The notes under the pieces were generated by a model, which was not told the origin of the DNA, did no database searches, and saw only the letters and a list, made by a program, of their open reading frames with translations. Made by a program: the position numbers and the translations under genes. This document shows positions 41,767 to 51,065 of a stretch of DNA of 64,000 nucleotides, in pieces. The stretch is taken from positions 6,076,001-6,140,000 of the forward strand of contig NZ_CP144555.1 in assembly GCF_036607905.1 (NCBI RefSeq). The letters are read 5' to 3'. The number at the start of each line of letters is the position of its first letter. Position 1 is the stretch's first letter. This stretch comes from Streptomyces sp. SCSIO 75703 (GTDB taxonomy: Bacteria; Actinomycetota; Actinomycetes; Streptomycetales; Streptomycetaceae).

Positions 41767-43311
41767 CTACTGGAGCCAGTCGGACGTGTCCGGGGCGGTG
41801 GTGGCCACGTCGGCGCGCTGGTCCCAGCCCTTGCCGCGGTAGGGGTGGATCACCACCCTGTCGACGGGGGAGCCGACCGGCTGAGCGGGGCCGGCGCCGT
41901 TGTCCGGGCCGCACCACTTCACCTTGTTCAGCTCCACGGCGGCGTTGGGTGCGACGCACGTGCCGCTGCGGAGGTTCTCGACGACGAGCTTGTTGTCGCG
42001 CACCTGGACCTTGACGTAGGTGCGGACGTGCTCCTGGTTCTCCACCGAGTTGGCCCAGTGGCTCTTGGGGTTCAGCGGGTCGGGACCGAAGTTGGGGTCC
42101 TTGTTCGTGTCGGGAGCGGTGAGGCCGTAGTACTTCGACCCCGACGCGGAGTTCGCCGTCACGTAGATGACGCCACCCGGGCCCTGGGCCACCTGGGCGG
42201 CACCGGGCTGCTCGCCCGGGTGCGACTTCTTGCCGTTCTTGAGCACGTAGCTGCGGGAGTAGGCGTGGTCGTGACCCTGCAGGACCAGGTCGACGCCGAG
42301 CTTGGAGAACGCGGTCGGGAAGTCCTGACGGCGCTGCTTGTTGTCGCTGTCGTTCGCGTGGGCGGCCGGCGAGTAGATCGCGTGGTGGTAGACGAGCACC
42401 GTGTACTTGGCATCGGCACCGTGGTTCTTGATGACGTCGCTGACGTACTCGACGTGCGCGGCGTCGGAACCGTTGGAGTACGCGTTGCTGTTCAGGTCGA
42501 TGAACAGGACGTCCTTGTACGTGTACCAGTAGTTGCCGCCCGACCGGGTCGCCGAACTGCCGTTGTAGTACGGCGCGGAGCGGTCGGTGTTCGGCGTCCA
42601 GAAGTGCTGCTCGTACGCCTTGCCGCCGACGTCGTGGTTGCCGATCGTGGCGGCCCACGGGTACTGGCGCAGCTTGTCGGGCGCGAGGAACGCGTCCCAC
42701 TGCGGCTCGGCGTTGGCGTGCTCGACCTGGTCACCACCCGACACCAGCAGTTCGGCGTTCGGGTTGGCGGCGAGGGAGACGTCCAGCGTGTCCTTCCAGC
42801 CGGCGCCGTCCTTGTCCACGTTGCCGGACGCACCGATCTGCGGGTCGCCGTAGAACAGGAAGTCGAAGTCGCCCTTGAACTCCTGCGTCTTGAAGGAGTA
42901 CGTCGGGGACCAGCCGTCCTGGGATCCGACGCGGTAGGAGTACGTGGTGTTCGTGCGCAGGCTGTCGATCGTGGCATGCCCGTTGTAGCCGCCGTTGACG
43001 CTGTTCGCGGCGACGGTGGCCGGGAAGGTGACGGCGTTCGCGGGGAACTCGCCGGCCACGAGTGCGGAGGTCGGGGCGACCTGGACCACCTGGGCCGAGT
43101 CGGTCGGGGTGTACCAGGACACGACGCGCTGCGACGCGTTGGCGCCCACTCCGAGGACGATTCCGGTGGGCGCCGAGGAGGTCTCGGCGTATGCCTCGGT
43201 CGTCAGACCGCTGCCGAGGGTCGTGGTCACACCCAGGAGCACCGTGGTGGCGCTCAGGGCTATCCGGCGACGGACGAGCCCAGTCCTCTGGGGTCCCTTG
43301 TCGAGCTTCAT
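41767..43311 (-). CDS. Secreted purple-acid-phosphatase-like metallophosphoesterase
   Basis: A 514-residue exported enzyme. A signal peptide (RRRIALSATTVLLGVTTTLG) is followed by an FnIII-like domain (residues about 45-125) and the metallophosphoesterase core with FYGDPQIG, SGGDQVEHA, GNHDVGG, VYHHAIYS and QGHDHAYSRS. Two Cys late in the chain may form a disulfide. It probably releases phosphate from extracellular esters. A run of GTTCA-like repeats upstream might link it to PhoP. Confidence 0.9.
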   Translation of the reverse strand: MKLDKGPQRTGLVRRRIALSATTVLLGVTTTLGSGLTTEAYAETSSAPTGIVLGVGANASQRVVSWYTPTDSAQVVQVAPTSALVAGEFPANAVTFPATVAANSVNGGYNGHATIDSLRTNTTYSYRVGSQDGWSPTYSFKTQEFKGDFDFLFYGDPQIGASGNVDKDGAGWKDTLDVSLAANPNAELLVSGGDQVEHANAEPQWDAFLAPDKLRQYPWAATIGNHDVGGKAYEQHFWTPNTDRSAPYYNGSSATRSGGNYWYTYKDVLFIDLNSNAYSNGSDAAHVEYVSDVIKNHGADAKYTVLVYHHAIYSPAAHANDSDNKQRRQDFPTAFSKLGVDLVLQGHDHAYSRSYVLKNGKKSHPGEQPGAAQVAQGPGGVIYVTANSASGSKYYGLTAPDTNKDPNFGPDPLNPKSHWANSVENQEHVRTYVKVQVRDNKLVVENLRSGTCVAPNAAVELNKVKWCGPDNGAGPAQPVGSPVDRVVIHPYRGKGWDQRADVATTAPDTSDWLQ

Positions 43312-43375
43312 CGGCTTCCGTTCGTTCGAGAGCTGGGGGGTGGCATAAGAACCTGGTAAAAGTCACATGAGCGCG

Positions 43376-43403
43376 TGACGTCCTGATGAACCAGGGTGAA
43401 GCG
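43376..43403 (-). promoter_or_regulatory. Possible PHO-box-like repeats upstream of the phosphatase
   Basis: On the minus strand the sequence GGTTCGCTTCACCCTGG followed by TTCATC contains GTTCG, CTTCA and GTTCA units. The spacing of the last two is 10 bases rather than the 11 usual for PhoP direct repeats, so this is weak. A GTCAC-N8-GTGAC dyad (43361-43378) lies next to it. Confidence 0.3.
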
Positions 43404-43435
43404 AACCGTTCCGCTTACCCGAAGACCGACTGCCG

Positions 43436-44641
43436 TCAGCTCTCGAACACCCGCTGCGCGAACCACACCAGGCCCATGACGGACACACCCGCCGCGACCG
43501 CCGCCGTCGTCCACAGCCCCCCGGCCGGCCGGCGCCTGCGCAGCAGGGCGAGGGCGGGGAAGACGGCCGCCACGATGGCCAGTTGCACGACTTCGATGCC
43601 CACGTTGAAGACGAGCAGTGACCACAGGAGCGTCCACGACCGGGACTGGTCGATGCCCAGCGCGGAGGCGAAGCCGAGCCCGTGCACGAGGCCGAAGCCG
43701 AACACCACCGCGAGCCGCGTCCAGCCCGCGCGGTCCAGGCCGGGCCGGCCGCGGTCGGACGTCCCCAGGTCGGTGGCGTGGGACCGGCGTCGCCACAGCC
43801 GCCACAGGTGCCAGCCCGCGACCACCGCGATCGAGAGCGCGATGACGGGTTCGACGAACCACTCCGGAACCCGCACGAGCCCCAGGGCGGCCAGTACGAA
43901 CGTCACCGAATGCGCCAGTGTGAAGGTCGTGGCCGCCAGCACGATCTCGCGCAGCCGGCGCGAACCGACGACGAGCGCCAGCAGGAACAGGATGTGGTCG
44001 AGCCCGGTGAGCAGGTGCTCCGCTCCGAGCCGGAAGAAGGTCCAGGACCGCTCGGCCCCGGACTGCCCGGTGGAGAACGACCGGTGCTCGGCGTCGAGGG
44101 CCGTGCTCCCGGACGTCAGGTCGAGGTCGTAGGTGACGATCGTCTTGGTGTCGCGCACATAGCCCTCGGAGTCCGGGAACAGCCCGCTGCGCACCTCGTG
44201 CGCCTCGGCGGACGGCGGGCACTGGTAGTCGATGACCAGCAGGGCGTACGGAACCCCCTCACGTCGCTCGATCGTGAAGCCGCCGTCCTGGACCGGGGTG
44301 CACGCCCGGCCCCCGGTCGTCACGCCGAAGCGCCGGGTCACATAGGCGACGACCGAGTCGGCGTGGTCGTCGAGCGCCGCCGCCTGGTCCTTCGCGCCGC
44401 CGTCGTCGAACGCCGCGGTACCCGCCCGGAACAGCGGATCGTCCTTCTCGTGGTCGGCGGCGGAGACGACGAGCAGGTCGTACTCCAGCCGGAGTTCGGC
44501 ACGGACGTGCCCCGCCTCGGGAGCGGTGAGACCGGCGTACACGGTCGAGCTGAACCCGTGGGCGAGCGCCGGCACGGCGCTGAGCAGGACGGCCGCGACG
44601 ATGACGGCGGCGCAGGCGCGACGCCCGGCTGCGGAAAACAT
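43436..44641 (-). CDS. HupE/UreJ-like membrane protein
   Basis: A 401-residue protein with a signal peptide (cleavage near ALA-HGFSS), an extracellular domain of about 200 residues, and six C-terminal helices containing GAEHLLTGLDHILFLLAL and FTLAHSVTFVLAALG, the HupE/UreJ_2 hallmark with conserved His and Asp that may bind Ni or Co. GAGGAG precedes the ATG. Same strand as the phosphatase and WxL-type genes; relatives form such pairs in Streptomyces, but function is unproven. Confidence 0.85.
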   Translation of the reverse strand: MFSAAGRRACAAVIVAAVLLSAVPALAHGFSSTVYAGLTAPEAGHVRAELRLEYDLLVVSAADHEKDDPLFRAGTAAFDDGGAKDQAAALDDHADSVVAYVTRRFGVTTGGRACTPVQDGGFTIERREGVPYALLVIDYQCPPSAEAHEVRSGLFPDSEGYVRDTKTIVTYDLDLTSGSTALDAEHRSFSTGQSGAERSWTFFRLGAEHLLTGLDHILFLLALVVGSRRLREIVLAATTFTLAHSVTFVLAALGLVRVPEWFVEPVIALSIAVVAGWHLWRLWRRRSHATDLGTSDRGRPGLDRAGWTRLAVVFGFGLVHGLGFASALGIDQSRSWTLLWSLLVFNVGIEVVQLAIVAAVFPALALLRRRRPAGGLWTTAAVAAGVSVMGLVWFAQRVFES

Positions 44642-44812
44642 GGGACTCCTCTTCGGTCGGCGCACGGAATCTGCTGGACCCGGATGAACCACCGGTGGCG
44701 CGTGCGCGAACCGAGGCGGAAGCAGGCTCGGACAAGTCGGCTCACTGGCCGAAAACCGCACGCCATGAGGTAGGAAGTAGGCGCACTCACACCACAACGG
44801 AGGACGATTCCC

Positions 44813-45487
44813 ATGCGCTCTCGGCTTCTGCCCGCCCGCACGCTGGTCGCGGCAGTGGCGACCGCCGTACTGGTCGGCGGATGCGGCTCGGGCGACGACT
44901 GGTCCCGGCCGCGCCCGAAGCCGAGCGCCGTCGGCACCCTCGGCGCGGGGTTCGTCGAGCCGTCGGCACCACCGACTCCGGAGGCGACGATCACGCCGCG
45001 GCCCGGCTCCTGGGACGAACTGCGGCCATCGGAGGACTACCGCGTGGTGCTGCTGACCGCGGGCGAAGACCGTCAGACCAGGACGCTGGTGAGCGCGGTG
45101 AAGGAATGGGCCGAGGAGGTGCGCGCCGACCTGAGGACCGTCACCGCCACGAAACCGGACGAGTTCGTCCCGCGCATCAGCGACGCGATCGCCATGCGGC
45201 CCGACCTGATCGTCACCGCCGGCAACGACCTCATCGACCCCCTGGCCCTGGTCACGCCCCACCACCTCGACCAGCAGTTCCTCGTGGTCGGCGCCGAGCT
45301 GGCCGAGCCGACGGCGAACGTCACCGCCGCCGACTGGACCGGTGCCTCGTTCCGGGGCGAGGGACTCGGCATGTCCTCGTCGTACGACCCGGCCAGCTTC
45401 ACCTCGGAACGGGCCGGGCGCGCCGTACGGGCCGGCGCCGCGGCGGTGCTCACCGGCCTGACCGGGATTGTCGTCTGGATCGACTGA
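44813..45487 (+). CDS. Lipoprotein, BMP-family (PnrA-like) substrate-binding protein
   Basis: A 224-residue lipoprotein with lipobox LVGGC (Cys about 24). After a Pro-rich linker, YRVVLLTAGEDRQTRTLVSAV and MRPDLIVTAGNDLIDPLALV resemble periplasmic-binding folds of the BMP/PnrA type. It is about 100 residues shorter than typical family members and no permease gene is adjacent. Ligand unknown. Preceded by GGAGG. Confidence 0.65.
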   Translation: MRSRLLPARTLVAAVATAVLVGGCGSGDDWSRPRPKPSAVGTLGAGFVEPSAPPTPEATITPRPGSWDELRPSEDYRVVLLTAGEDRQTRTLVSAVKEWAEEVRADLRTVTATKPDEFVPRISDAIAMRPDLIVTAGNDLIDPLALVTPHHLDQQFLVVGAELAEPTANVTAADWTGASFRGEGLGMSSSYDPASFTSERAGRAVRAGAAAVLTGLTGIVVWID

Positions 45488-45900
45488 TGAGGGCGTGTCG
45501 CGAGAGCCGGCCCTGGTCGTGAGCGATCAACCGCCCTGAGGGGGTGATCCGACGGACGAACAGCGGGCCCGGCTTGAGCCCTTGCTGCCACTGGGCGAGA
45601 GGCCGGGCCGTCCCCCGGTGTGGACCCGGCGGCCGTTGCTGGACGGCACACGGTGGCGTGCCAGGCCCGGTGCCCCGTGGCGCGGCGTGCCGGAGCGGCA
45701 GGGGGCACCAGGGGCCGGGTCTACGAACTGGTCCTGCGCCGGCAGCGCGACGGCGCCGGTAAGCGGATCTTGGAACAGCCGCCGGCCGGGGCCGACGCGC
45801 GGGGCCTGATCACAGGGGACGTCGTGGACGCCACCCCGGCTCAGGAGGTGCGACGGCCGTGGGACCCGGGAGAGAACCGGCCGGGGGCCCGGCGGCGCGG
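45488..45900 (+). mobile_element. IS5-family transposase remnant
   Basis: From 45552 the text TDEQRARLEPLLPLGERPGR, then WTRRPLLDGTRWRARPGAPW matches the DUF4096 N-terminus of IS5-family transposases. After a frameshift near 45710, GRVYELVLRRQRDG, KRILEQPPAGADARGLITGD continues, up to the position of the first catalytic Asp, and then stops at the end of the peptidase gene. The DDE core is absent. GGGCGTGTCGCGAGAG near 45491 may be an old end. Confidence 0.75.
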
Positions 45901-46785
45901 TCAGACGGCGCCGGTGAAGGTGTCGCAGCGGGCCGGGGAACCCGTGGTGTACCCGGTGGTGAACCAGTGGACCCGCTGCCGCGAGCTGCCGTGGGTCCAG
46001 CTCTCCGGGTCGACACGGCCCTGGGTGCGTTCCTGGATGCGGTCGTCGCCGATGGCTTCCGCGGCGTCGATGCCCTCGCGGATGTCGGAGTCGGTGAACG
46101 GCGCCTTGAAGAAGCCGGTGGTGACGGCGTTCTTGGCCCAGGCCCCGGCATAGCAGTCGGCCTGGAGTTCCAGCCGGACCGAACCGCTGTCGGCTCCCGT
46201 ACGGTCCCGGCCGGCGCGGTCCATGGTGCCCAGCAGGTTCTGCACGTGGTGTCCGTACTCGTGGCCGATGACGTACGCCTGCGCGAAGGGCCCGCCCTTG
46301 GCGCCGAAGCGGTCCTCCAGTTCCTGGAAGAAGCCGAGGTCGAGATAGACGCCGCGGTCGGCCGGGCAGTAGAACGGGCCCATGGCGGAGGTGGCCCGGC
46401 CGCATCCGGTGCTCCAGGTGCCGGACACCAGGGTGGTTCCGGCCTTGCTGTAGGTCTGCTGGAAGTGCTCGGGAAGGGCGCTCTGCCAGTAGCTCTGGAT
46501 GCTGTTGACGACGCCCACCACGCGGCACTTCTCGGACTGGTTGGCGTCGCTGCCCTTGCGGCACTTCGCGTTCAGGTTCTCGCCCGGCTGCGAGGCGGCG
46601 GAGTCCGAGCCGCCGCCGTTCAGGAGATTGGTCGGGTTGACGCCCAGGAACATGGCGACGACCAGGACGACGACGCCGACGAGGCCGCCGCCGATGGTGA
46701 GCCCGCCTCCGGGTATGCCGCCGCCGCTGCTGCCGCGGTCATCGACCTGGGAGGCATCAAGATCCACGTCGTCGCGGAATTCCAT
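45901..46785 (-). CDS. Neutral zinc metallopeptidase (YpfJ family)
   Basis: A 294-residue protein. A Gly-rich N-terminus is followed by one transmembrane helix (LTIGGGLVGVVVLVVAMFLG, about 29-48). The catalytic zinc motif HEYGHH is at 175-180, with a further ligand region LELQADCYAGAWA and Cys pairs (KCRKG...KCRVV, GCGR...FYCP). These match the pfam04228 putative neutral zinc peptidases, whose substrates are unknown. Its stop abuts the IS5 remnant. Confidence 0.9.
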   Translation of the reverse strand: MEFRDDVDLDASQVDDRGSSGGGIPGGGLTIGGGLVGVVVLVVAMFLGVNPTNLLNGGGSDSAASQPGENLNAKCRKGSDANQSEKCRVVGVVNSIQSYWQSALPEHFQQTYSKAGTTLVSGTWSTGCGRATSAMGPFYCPADRGVYLDLGFFQELEDRFGAKGGPFAQAYVIGHEYGHHVQNLLGTMDRAGRDRTGADSGSVRLELQADCYAGAWAKNAVTTGFFKAPFTDSDIREGIDAAEAIGDDRIQERTQGRVDPESWTHGSSRQRVHWFTTGYTTGSPARCDTFTGAV

Positions 46786-47280
46786 GGGTGGTCCGTCTCC
46801 TGGGGGTTGGTGATCGCCCCCATTCTGCCCGGTGCCGCGGACCGGTCGCACGGAGGGAAGGCACTGCCGGGCGTTTCGGGGGCGGCGCCGCCGGATTCCG
46901 GTGTGCGCGGGTGTGCACCCGGGGGACTCCGCGGACGAACCCGGGACGGTGCGGTCCCGGGCCACCTGAATTCCATGGACCCGGGGCACACCGCAGTCCC
47001 CGCGCGAATCGCCGGCATGCGCCGGGACCAGACGGTGGTGGTGCCGGCAGCAGTCCCGCCCAACTACCGGTCCACAACCGCAACCCCGAGAGATTCGCGA
47101 AGCTCCGCCCGAAGTGCGTTCATCGGGTGGGTGGCGCTGTACTTCCACCCGTGTACGGGATCCCCGCCTTGCGTAACGTGTTGGGGCAAGTGCCGTGAAC
47201 TCGCGCATTGGACGTACCCTGCATCACAACAGCAACGACGATGTCTTGCGGCAACAGCCCCACCCCAGAGGGAGCGGACC
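46786..47280. other. Divergent intergenic region
   Basis: About 495 bases between the divergent zinc peptidase and H1-like genes. I see no gene. Both promoters must lie here, but no hexamer pair is convincing; GAGGGAG is the ribosome site of the right-hand gene. Confidence 0.4.
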
Positions 47281-48000
47281 ATGAACAGCGGCCACAGCAT
47301 TGCCACCACAACCGCCATGCTCCAAGCCGAACTTCCCCAGCTTGAAGTGCATCAGCAAACGCTGCAGCGGGAACTGGAGCAGGTGACGGAGCGGCTGGAG
47401 TCCGTTCGCGAAGCCCTGACCGCGCTCAATGCCCTGGCCGGCACCTCGGTCCCCCAGCCCCGCACGGAGACCGCGGCACCCGCTGACACGGCGGCGCAGG
47501 AAGCCCCCGCCGAGCCGGTGAAGGAGCCCACCCCCGAAACGGCACCGGCGGCCGATACGTCCGCGCGGACAGACAAGCCCGCCGTGCCTTCGCGGGCGAA
47601 GGCGGCAACCCGCCGCTCCTCGGGTAAGACCGCCGCGGCACCGCGCAGGAAGGCAGCTTCCAAGGCGGCCGACGAGCCGGCGCCGCGCCGCCGGGCGAAG
47701 AAGACCACGGGTGCCAAGGCCGCCAAGCCCACGACGGTGTCGGAGACGGCACCGGCCACCGCCGCGGCTCAGGAAGCCGGCGGGCTCACCGAGCAGGTCG
47801 TCGCCGTGCTGGCCGGCCGCCCCGACACCCCGCTGCGTGCCCGCGACATCGCCCAGGCGCTCGGCCGTGACGACACCCCGGGCAGCATCAACACCGTACG
47901 CAGCACCCTTGACCGCCTCGTCGCCACCTCCCGCGCCCACCGCGCCGGACGCGGCCTCTACCAGGCCCCCAGGAGCCGACAGGTGATCTCCCGGACCTGA
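47281..48000 (+). CDS. Coiled-coil, H1-like basic linker and winged-helix protein
   Basis: A 239-residue protein. Residues about 10-55 form heptads (LQAELPQLEVHQQTLQREL, VTERLESVREAL). The middle (60-165) is Ala/Pro/Lys-rich with PRRKAA, PRRRAKK and AKAAKP blocks like histone H1 or Lsr2-type linkers. The C-terminus (168-239: LTEQVVAVLAGRPDTPLRAR, DIAQALG, INTVRSTLDRLVATSRAHRA) is a winged helix. It is probably a nucleoid-associated or regulatory DNA-binding protein with an oligomerising N-terminus (inference). Confidence 0.75.
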   Translation: MNSGHSIATTTAMLQAELPQLEVHQQTLQRELEQVTERLESVREALTALNALAGTSVPQPRTETAAPADTAAQEAPAEPVKEPTPETAPAADTSARTDKPAVPSRAKAATRRSSGKTAAAPRRKAASKAADEPAPRRRAKKTTGAKAAKPTTVSETAPATAAAQEAGGLTEQVVAVLAGRPDTPLRARDIAQALGRDDTPGSINTVRSTLDRLVATSRAHRAGRGLYQAPRSRQVISRT

Positions 48001-48089
48001 GCCGGGAGACGGAGCAAACCGAAAGGCCGCCGCCGCGGGGGTGTGTCCAGTCGACGGCTGAGCTGGGCTGCGGGGATGCAGTGGCTGGT

Positions 48090-48535
48090 GGCGGGGTGAG
48101 GCGTCCTTCGAAGGCGGTCTGGAAGGCGACCTGGAAGGCGTTCAGTGGCGCCTTCCCGCGCACGGTCCAGCGGCGCCGGCCCTTGCCGGTCGGGTCCTGG
48201 CTCATCGGCGCCGTGCAGACGCACTCCAGCGCGGCGGCCTCGTTCGGGAAGCGGCCGCGGGCCTGGACCGCCGTGCGGATGCGGGCGTTGACGCTTTCGA
48301 CCATGTTCCCGCTGCGGATGACCTCGCGGATCTGGACGTCGAAGGAGAGGTACGGAATGCTCTCCTCCACGCGGGTCAGCGTGCGCTGCCGCCCCTTCAC
48401 GGACTGCGGCTCGAAGGTGCCGGCGGTGTCCCGGGGCACCTTCACCTCGACCGGGCCGACGTCGGTGAGCGGTCTTCGAACGGGTGCCGTTCCGGGAGCC
48501 GCCGCTGTTCCGGCCTGCCGCGTCGTGCGGGTCAT
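48090..48535 (-). pseudogene. IS256-family transposase with internal deletion
   Basis: One open frame joins the N-terminal motif VPRDTAGTFEPQSVKGRQR directly to the C-terminal SFDVQIREVIRSGNMVESVN, ARGRFPNEAAALECV, DPTGKGRRRWTVRGKAPLNA and FEGRLTP of IS256/Mutator transposases. Roughly 230 residues with the catalytic D, D and E are missing, and the natural stop is lost. The start ATG overlaps the stop of the response regulator gene. Confidence 0.8.
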
Positions 48536-49227
48536 GGCCGACGTGATTCCGTGCGGGCGTAGCGGTGCTCGGGGCGGCCGGCGTCGCCGTAGCGCAGGGA
48601 GAGCCGGAGCGAGCCGTTCTCCTGGAGATGGCGCAGGTAGCGTTGGGCCGTCGAGCGGCTGATACCGGCGCGGGCCGCCACGTCCTGCGCCGACAGAGGG
48701 TGCTCAGCCGCGGCGATGACCTGGCAGATCAGGTCCACGGTGGGCCCCGACCAGCCCTTGGCGGGCGGCGCGGCCGTCGTCGCCGGCGTGCGCACGGTCC
48801 CGAAGATCCGGTCGATCTGCTGCTGCCCCGGGCTCGTTCCGGCCCCGGCGTCCCGCAAACTGCGCCGCAACTCGGTGTAGCTGTTCAGCCGGGAGCGCAG
48901 GCCGTCCAGGGTGAACGGCTTGACGAGGTAGTGCAGCACTCCGTAGCGCAGAGCGGCTTCCACGACCTCGACGTCCTGTGCCGCGGTCACCATGATGACG
49001 TCGCTGCGCATCCCCTTCTGCCTCATCCGGCGCACGAGGTCCAGACCACTCCGGTCGGGGAGGTAGTGGTCGAGCAGGAGCAGGTCGACGTGGCGGCTCT
49101 CCAGCATCCGCATGGCGTGCAGGGCCGTGTGGGCAGTGCCTACGACGTGAAAGCCCGCCGTCTTGTCGACATAGGCGGCGTTGATCTCTGCGACGTGGAA
49201 GTCGTCGTCGACCACCAGGACGTCCAT
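48532..49227 (-). CDS. CitB/DcuR-family response regulator
   Basis: A 231-residue regulator. The receiver has Asp7-9, phospho-acceptor Asp53 (LLLLDHYLPDRSG) and Lys103 (HYLVKPFTLDG). The C-terminal winged helix (QDVAARAGISRSTAQRYLRHL) is of the CitB/DctR type. Its ATG overlaps the kinase stop (TGATG). It probably activates the divergent NMT1-type ABC importer in response to an organic acid or aromatic ligand. Confidence 0.92.
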   Translation of the reverse strand: MDVLVVDDDFHVAEINAAYVDKTAGFHVVGTAHTALHAMRMLESRHVDLLLLDHYLPDRSGLDLVRRMRQKGMRSDVIMVTAAQDVEVVEAALRYGVLHYLVKPFTLDGLRSRLNSYTELRRSLRDAGAGTSPGQQQIDRIFGTVRTPATTAAPPAKGWSGPTVDLICQVIAAAEHPLSAQDVAARAGISRSTAQRYLRHLQENGSLRLSLRYGDAGRPEHRYARTESRRP

Positions 49228-50873
49228 CACGGTGTGTCTCCTACCAGGGCGGGCTGCGTGCGGGCTGCGGATCTCGTGACGATGTCGGGGAACGTGACGG
49301 TGAACACGGCGCCGCCGCCGGCCCGGGCGGCGATGCGGGCGGTGCCGCCGTAGCGTTCGGCCAGGCTGCGCACCATCGCCAGACCGAGCCCCCGACCGCG
49401 GTGGTGCGGCGCCTCCTTGGTGCTCCATCCCTCTTCGAAGATGGTGTCGCGCAGTGCCACGGGCACTCCGGGCCCGTTGTCGCTCACGCGTGCCACGACC
49501 GTGTCCGCCTCGACGAAGACCTCGACCTCCACCGCGGGCTGGGTGGCGTGGGCCCCGAAGACGTCGAGCGCGTTGTCGATCAGGTTGCCCAGCACCGTCA
49601 CGATGTCCCGGGCGTCGATCAGACGGCTGGGCAACTGGCTGCGATCGGACAGGCGCAAGGTCACGCCCCGCTCGGCGGCGATGGCCGATTTCCCGGCCAG
49701 GAGAGCCGAAACCATCGGGACCCGGACGCGTTCCGCGATGTCGTCCGCTGACGCGCGCCGCGCGTGGGTGAGACCGGCGACGTAGTCGCGGGCCCGCTCG
49801 GACATGTCCAGGTCGAGATAGCCCAGGACGGTGTGCAGGCGGTTGGCGTGTTCGTGGTCCTGGGCGCGCAGCGCGTCCAGCAGACCCTTGATGGAGTCGA
49901 GTTCGCGGCCCAGCAACTCGACCTCGGTGCGGTCCCGCAGTGTGACGACCGCGCCGCCGTCAGGGGTGGGCATCCGGTTGGCGATCAGGACACGGTTCTC
50001 ACGCACCGTCAGCACGTCGCGTCCGGTGACCCGTCCCGTGAGGACATCGCGGCTGCGTCCGGGCGGAAGGACCTCCTTGAGGTCCCGGCCTTCGGCGTCC
50101 TCCTCGAGCGAGAGCAGACGGGAAGCCTCATCGTTCACCAGCCGTACGCGCTCGTGCCGGTCGAGCGCGATGACACCCTCCCGTACCGCGTGGAGCATCG
50201 CCTCCCGCTCCGAGAGCAGCGCCACGATGTCGGCGACGGACACCCCGTGCGTCCGCTTGCGCAGAGTGCGGGCCACCAGGAACGCGGCGCCCGCGCCGAC
50301 CGTGAGGGCCGCGCCGGCGTAGCGCAACAGTCCGGGCAGGGCGGCCATGAGGCGTTCCTGCACGCCGGAGTAGGCGATGCCGACCGACACCGCCCCGATG
50401 ACCTCGCCAGTGCTGTCGCGCAGCGGGACCTTCGCCCGCGCGGACGTGCCCAGGGTGCCGCGGTCGACCTCCAGGACGGTGTGTCCTTGCAGAGGTGTGG
50501 ACGGATCCGTCGACACACGATGGCCTACCCGCCGCACATCCGTGTGGGACCAGCGGATCCCGCGCAGATCCATGACCACGACATACAAGGCGCCCGTCGC
50601 CTTTCGCGTGCGCTCCGTCTGCCGCTGCACCGGCCCGGCGGGGTCGGGGCCGCTCGACAGCAGACCTGCGGCGATCTCCGGATCGACCGCCGTGGTCTGG
50701 GCGATGGCCAAAGCTTCGTGCTCGGCCTGGTAGTCGAGCTGCGTGCGGAGCGGCTGGAGGAACAGGCCGGTCAGCAACAACAGGACGCCCGTGGTGATCA
50801 GCAGTTGCACGAGCAGCACCTGGGCGAACACCTGCCTCGGCCAGCCGATGCGCAAGCGGGCCACTTCTGACAC
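49227..50873 (-). CDS. CitA/DcuS-family sensor histidine kinase
   Basis: A 548-residue kinase. Two membrane helices (about 12-35 and 170-190) flank an extracytoplasmic PAS-like sensor (LAIAQTTAVDPEIAAGLLSS, then RGIRWSHTDVRRVGHRV is the typical CitA-type ligand loop). A cytoplasmic PAS (about 215-310), the SPOB-like helix with His in AQDHEHANRLHTVLGYLDL, and an HATPase domain (NLIDNALDVF, VSDNGPGVP, GRGLGLAMVRSLAERYGG) follow. GTG at 50873 has GAAGG upstream; two other in-frame GTGs flank it. Ligands of this family are citrate, C4-dicarboxylates or similar acids. Confidence 0.9.
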   Translation of the reverse strand: MSEVARLRIGWPRQVFAQVLLVQLLITTGVLLLLTGLFLQPLRTQLDYQAEHEALAIAQTTAVDPEIAAGLLSSGPDPAGPVQRQTERTRKATGALYVVVMDLRGIRWSHTDVRRVGHRVSTDPSTPLQGHTVLEVDRGTLGTSARAKVPLRDSTGEVIGAVSVGIAYSGVQERLMAALPGLLRYAGAALTVGAGAAFLVARTLRKRTHGVSVADIVALLSEREAMLHAVREGVIALDRHERVRLVNDEASRLLSLEEDAEGRDLKEVLPPGRSRDVLTGRVTGRDVLTVRENRVLIANRMPTPDGGAVVTLRDRTEVELLGRELDSIKGLLDALRAQDHEHANRLHTVLGYLDLDMSERARDYVAGLTHARRASADDIAERVRVPMVSALLAGKSAIAAERGVTLRLSDRSQLPSRLIDARDIVTVLGNLIDNALDVFGAHATQPAVEVEVFVEADTVVARVSDNGPGVPVALRDTIFEEGWSTKEAPHHRGRGLGLAMVRSLAERYGGTARIAARAGGGAVFTVTFPDIVTRSAARTQPALVGDTP

Positions 50874-51065
50874 CTGCCTTCGGGAACTCACCCCCCGCGC
50901 CGGACGTTTCGCCGGGGCGAACGAACCGTAACCGCAGCTGTTTCCGCCAGGGAAGAGCACGGACGGCAGCGCGCCCGTATGCGGTCGGCACAATGCGCAG
51001 AATGGCGATTTACGGGAACTGGCGGTGGTTGCAGGCCAAAACTTCCCAGCCCGCGCACCTGTTCC

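Noticed and set aside
43376-43403. PHO box upstream of the phosphatase as a firm call
   Set aside because: Repeat spacing is 10 bases instead of 11 and one unit is degenerate, so it is kept only as a low-confidence site.
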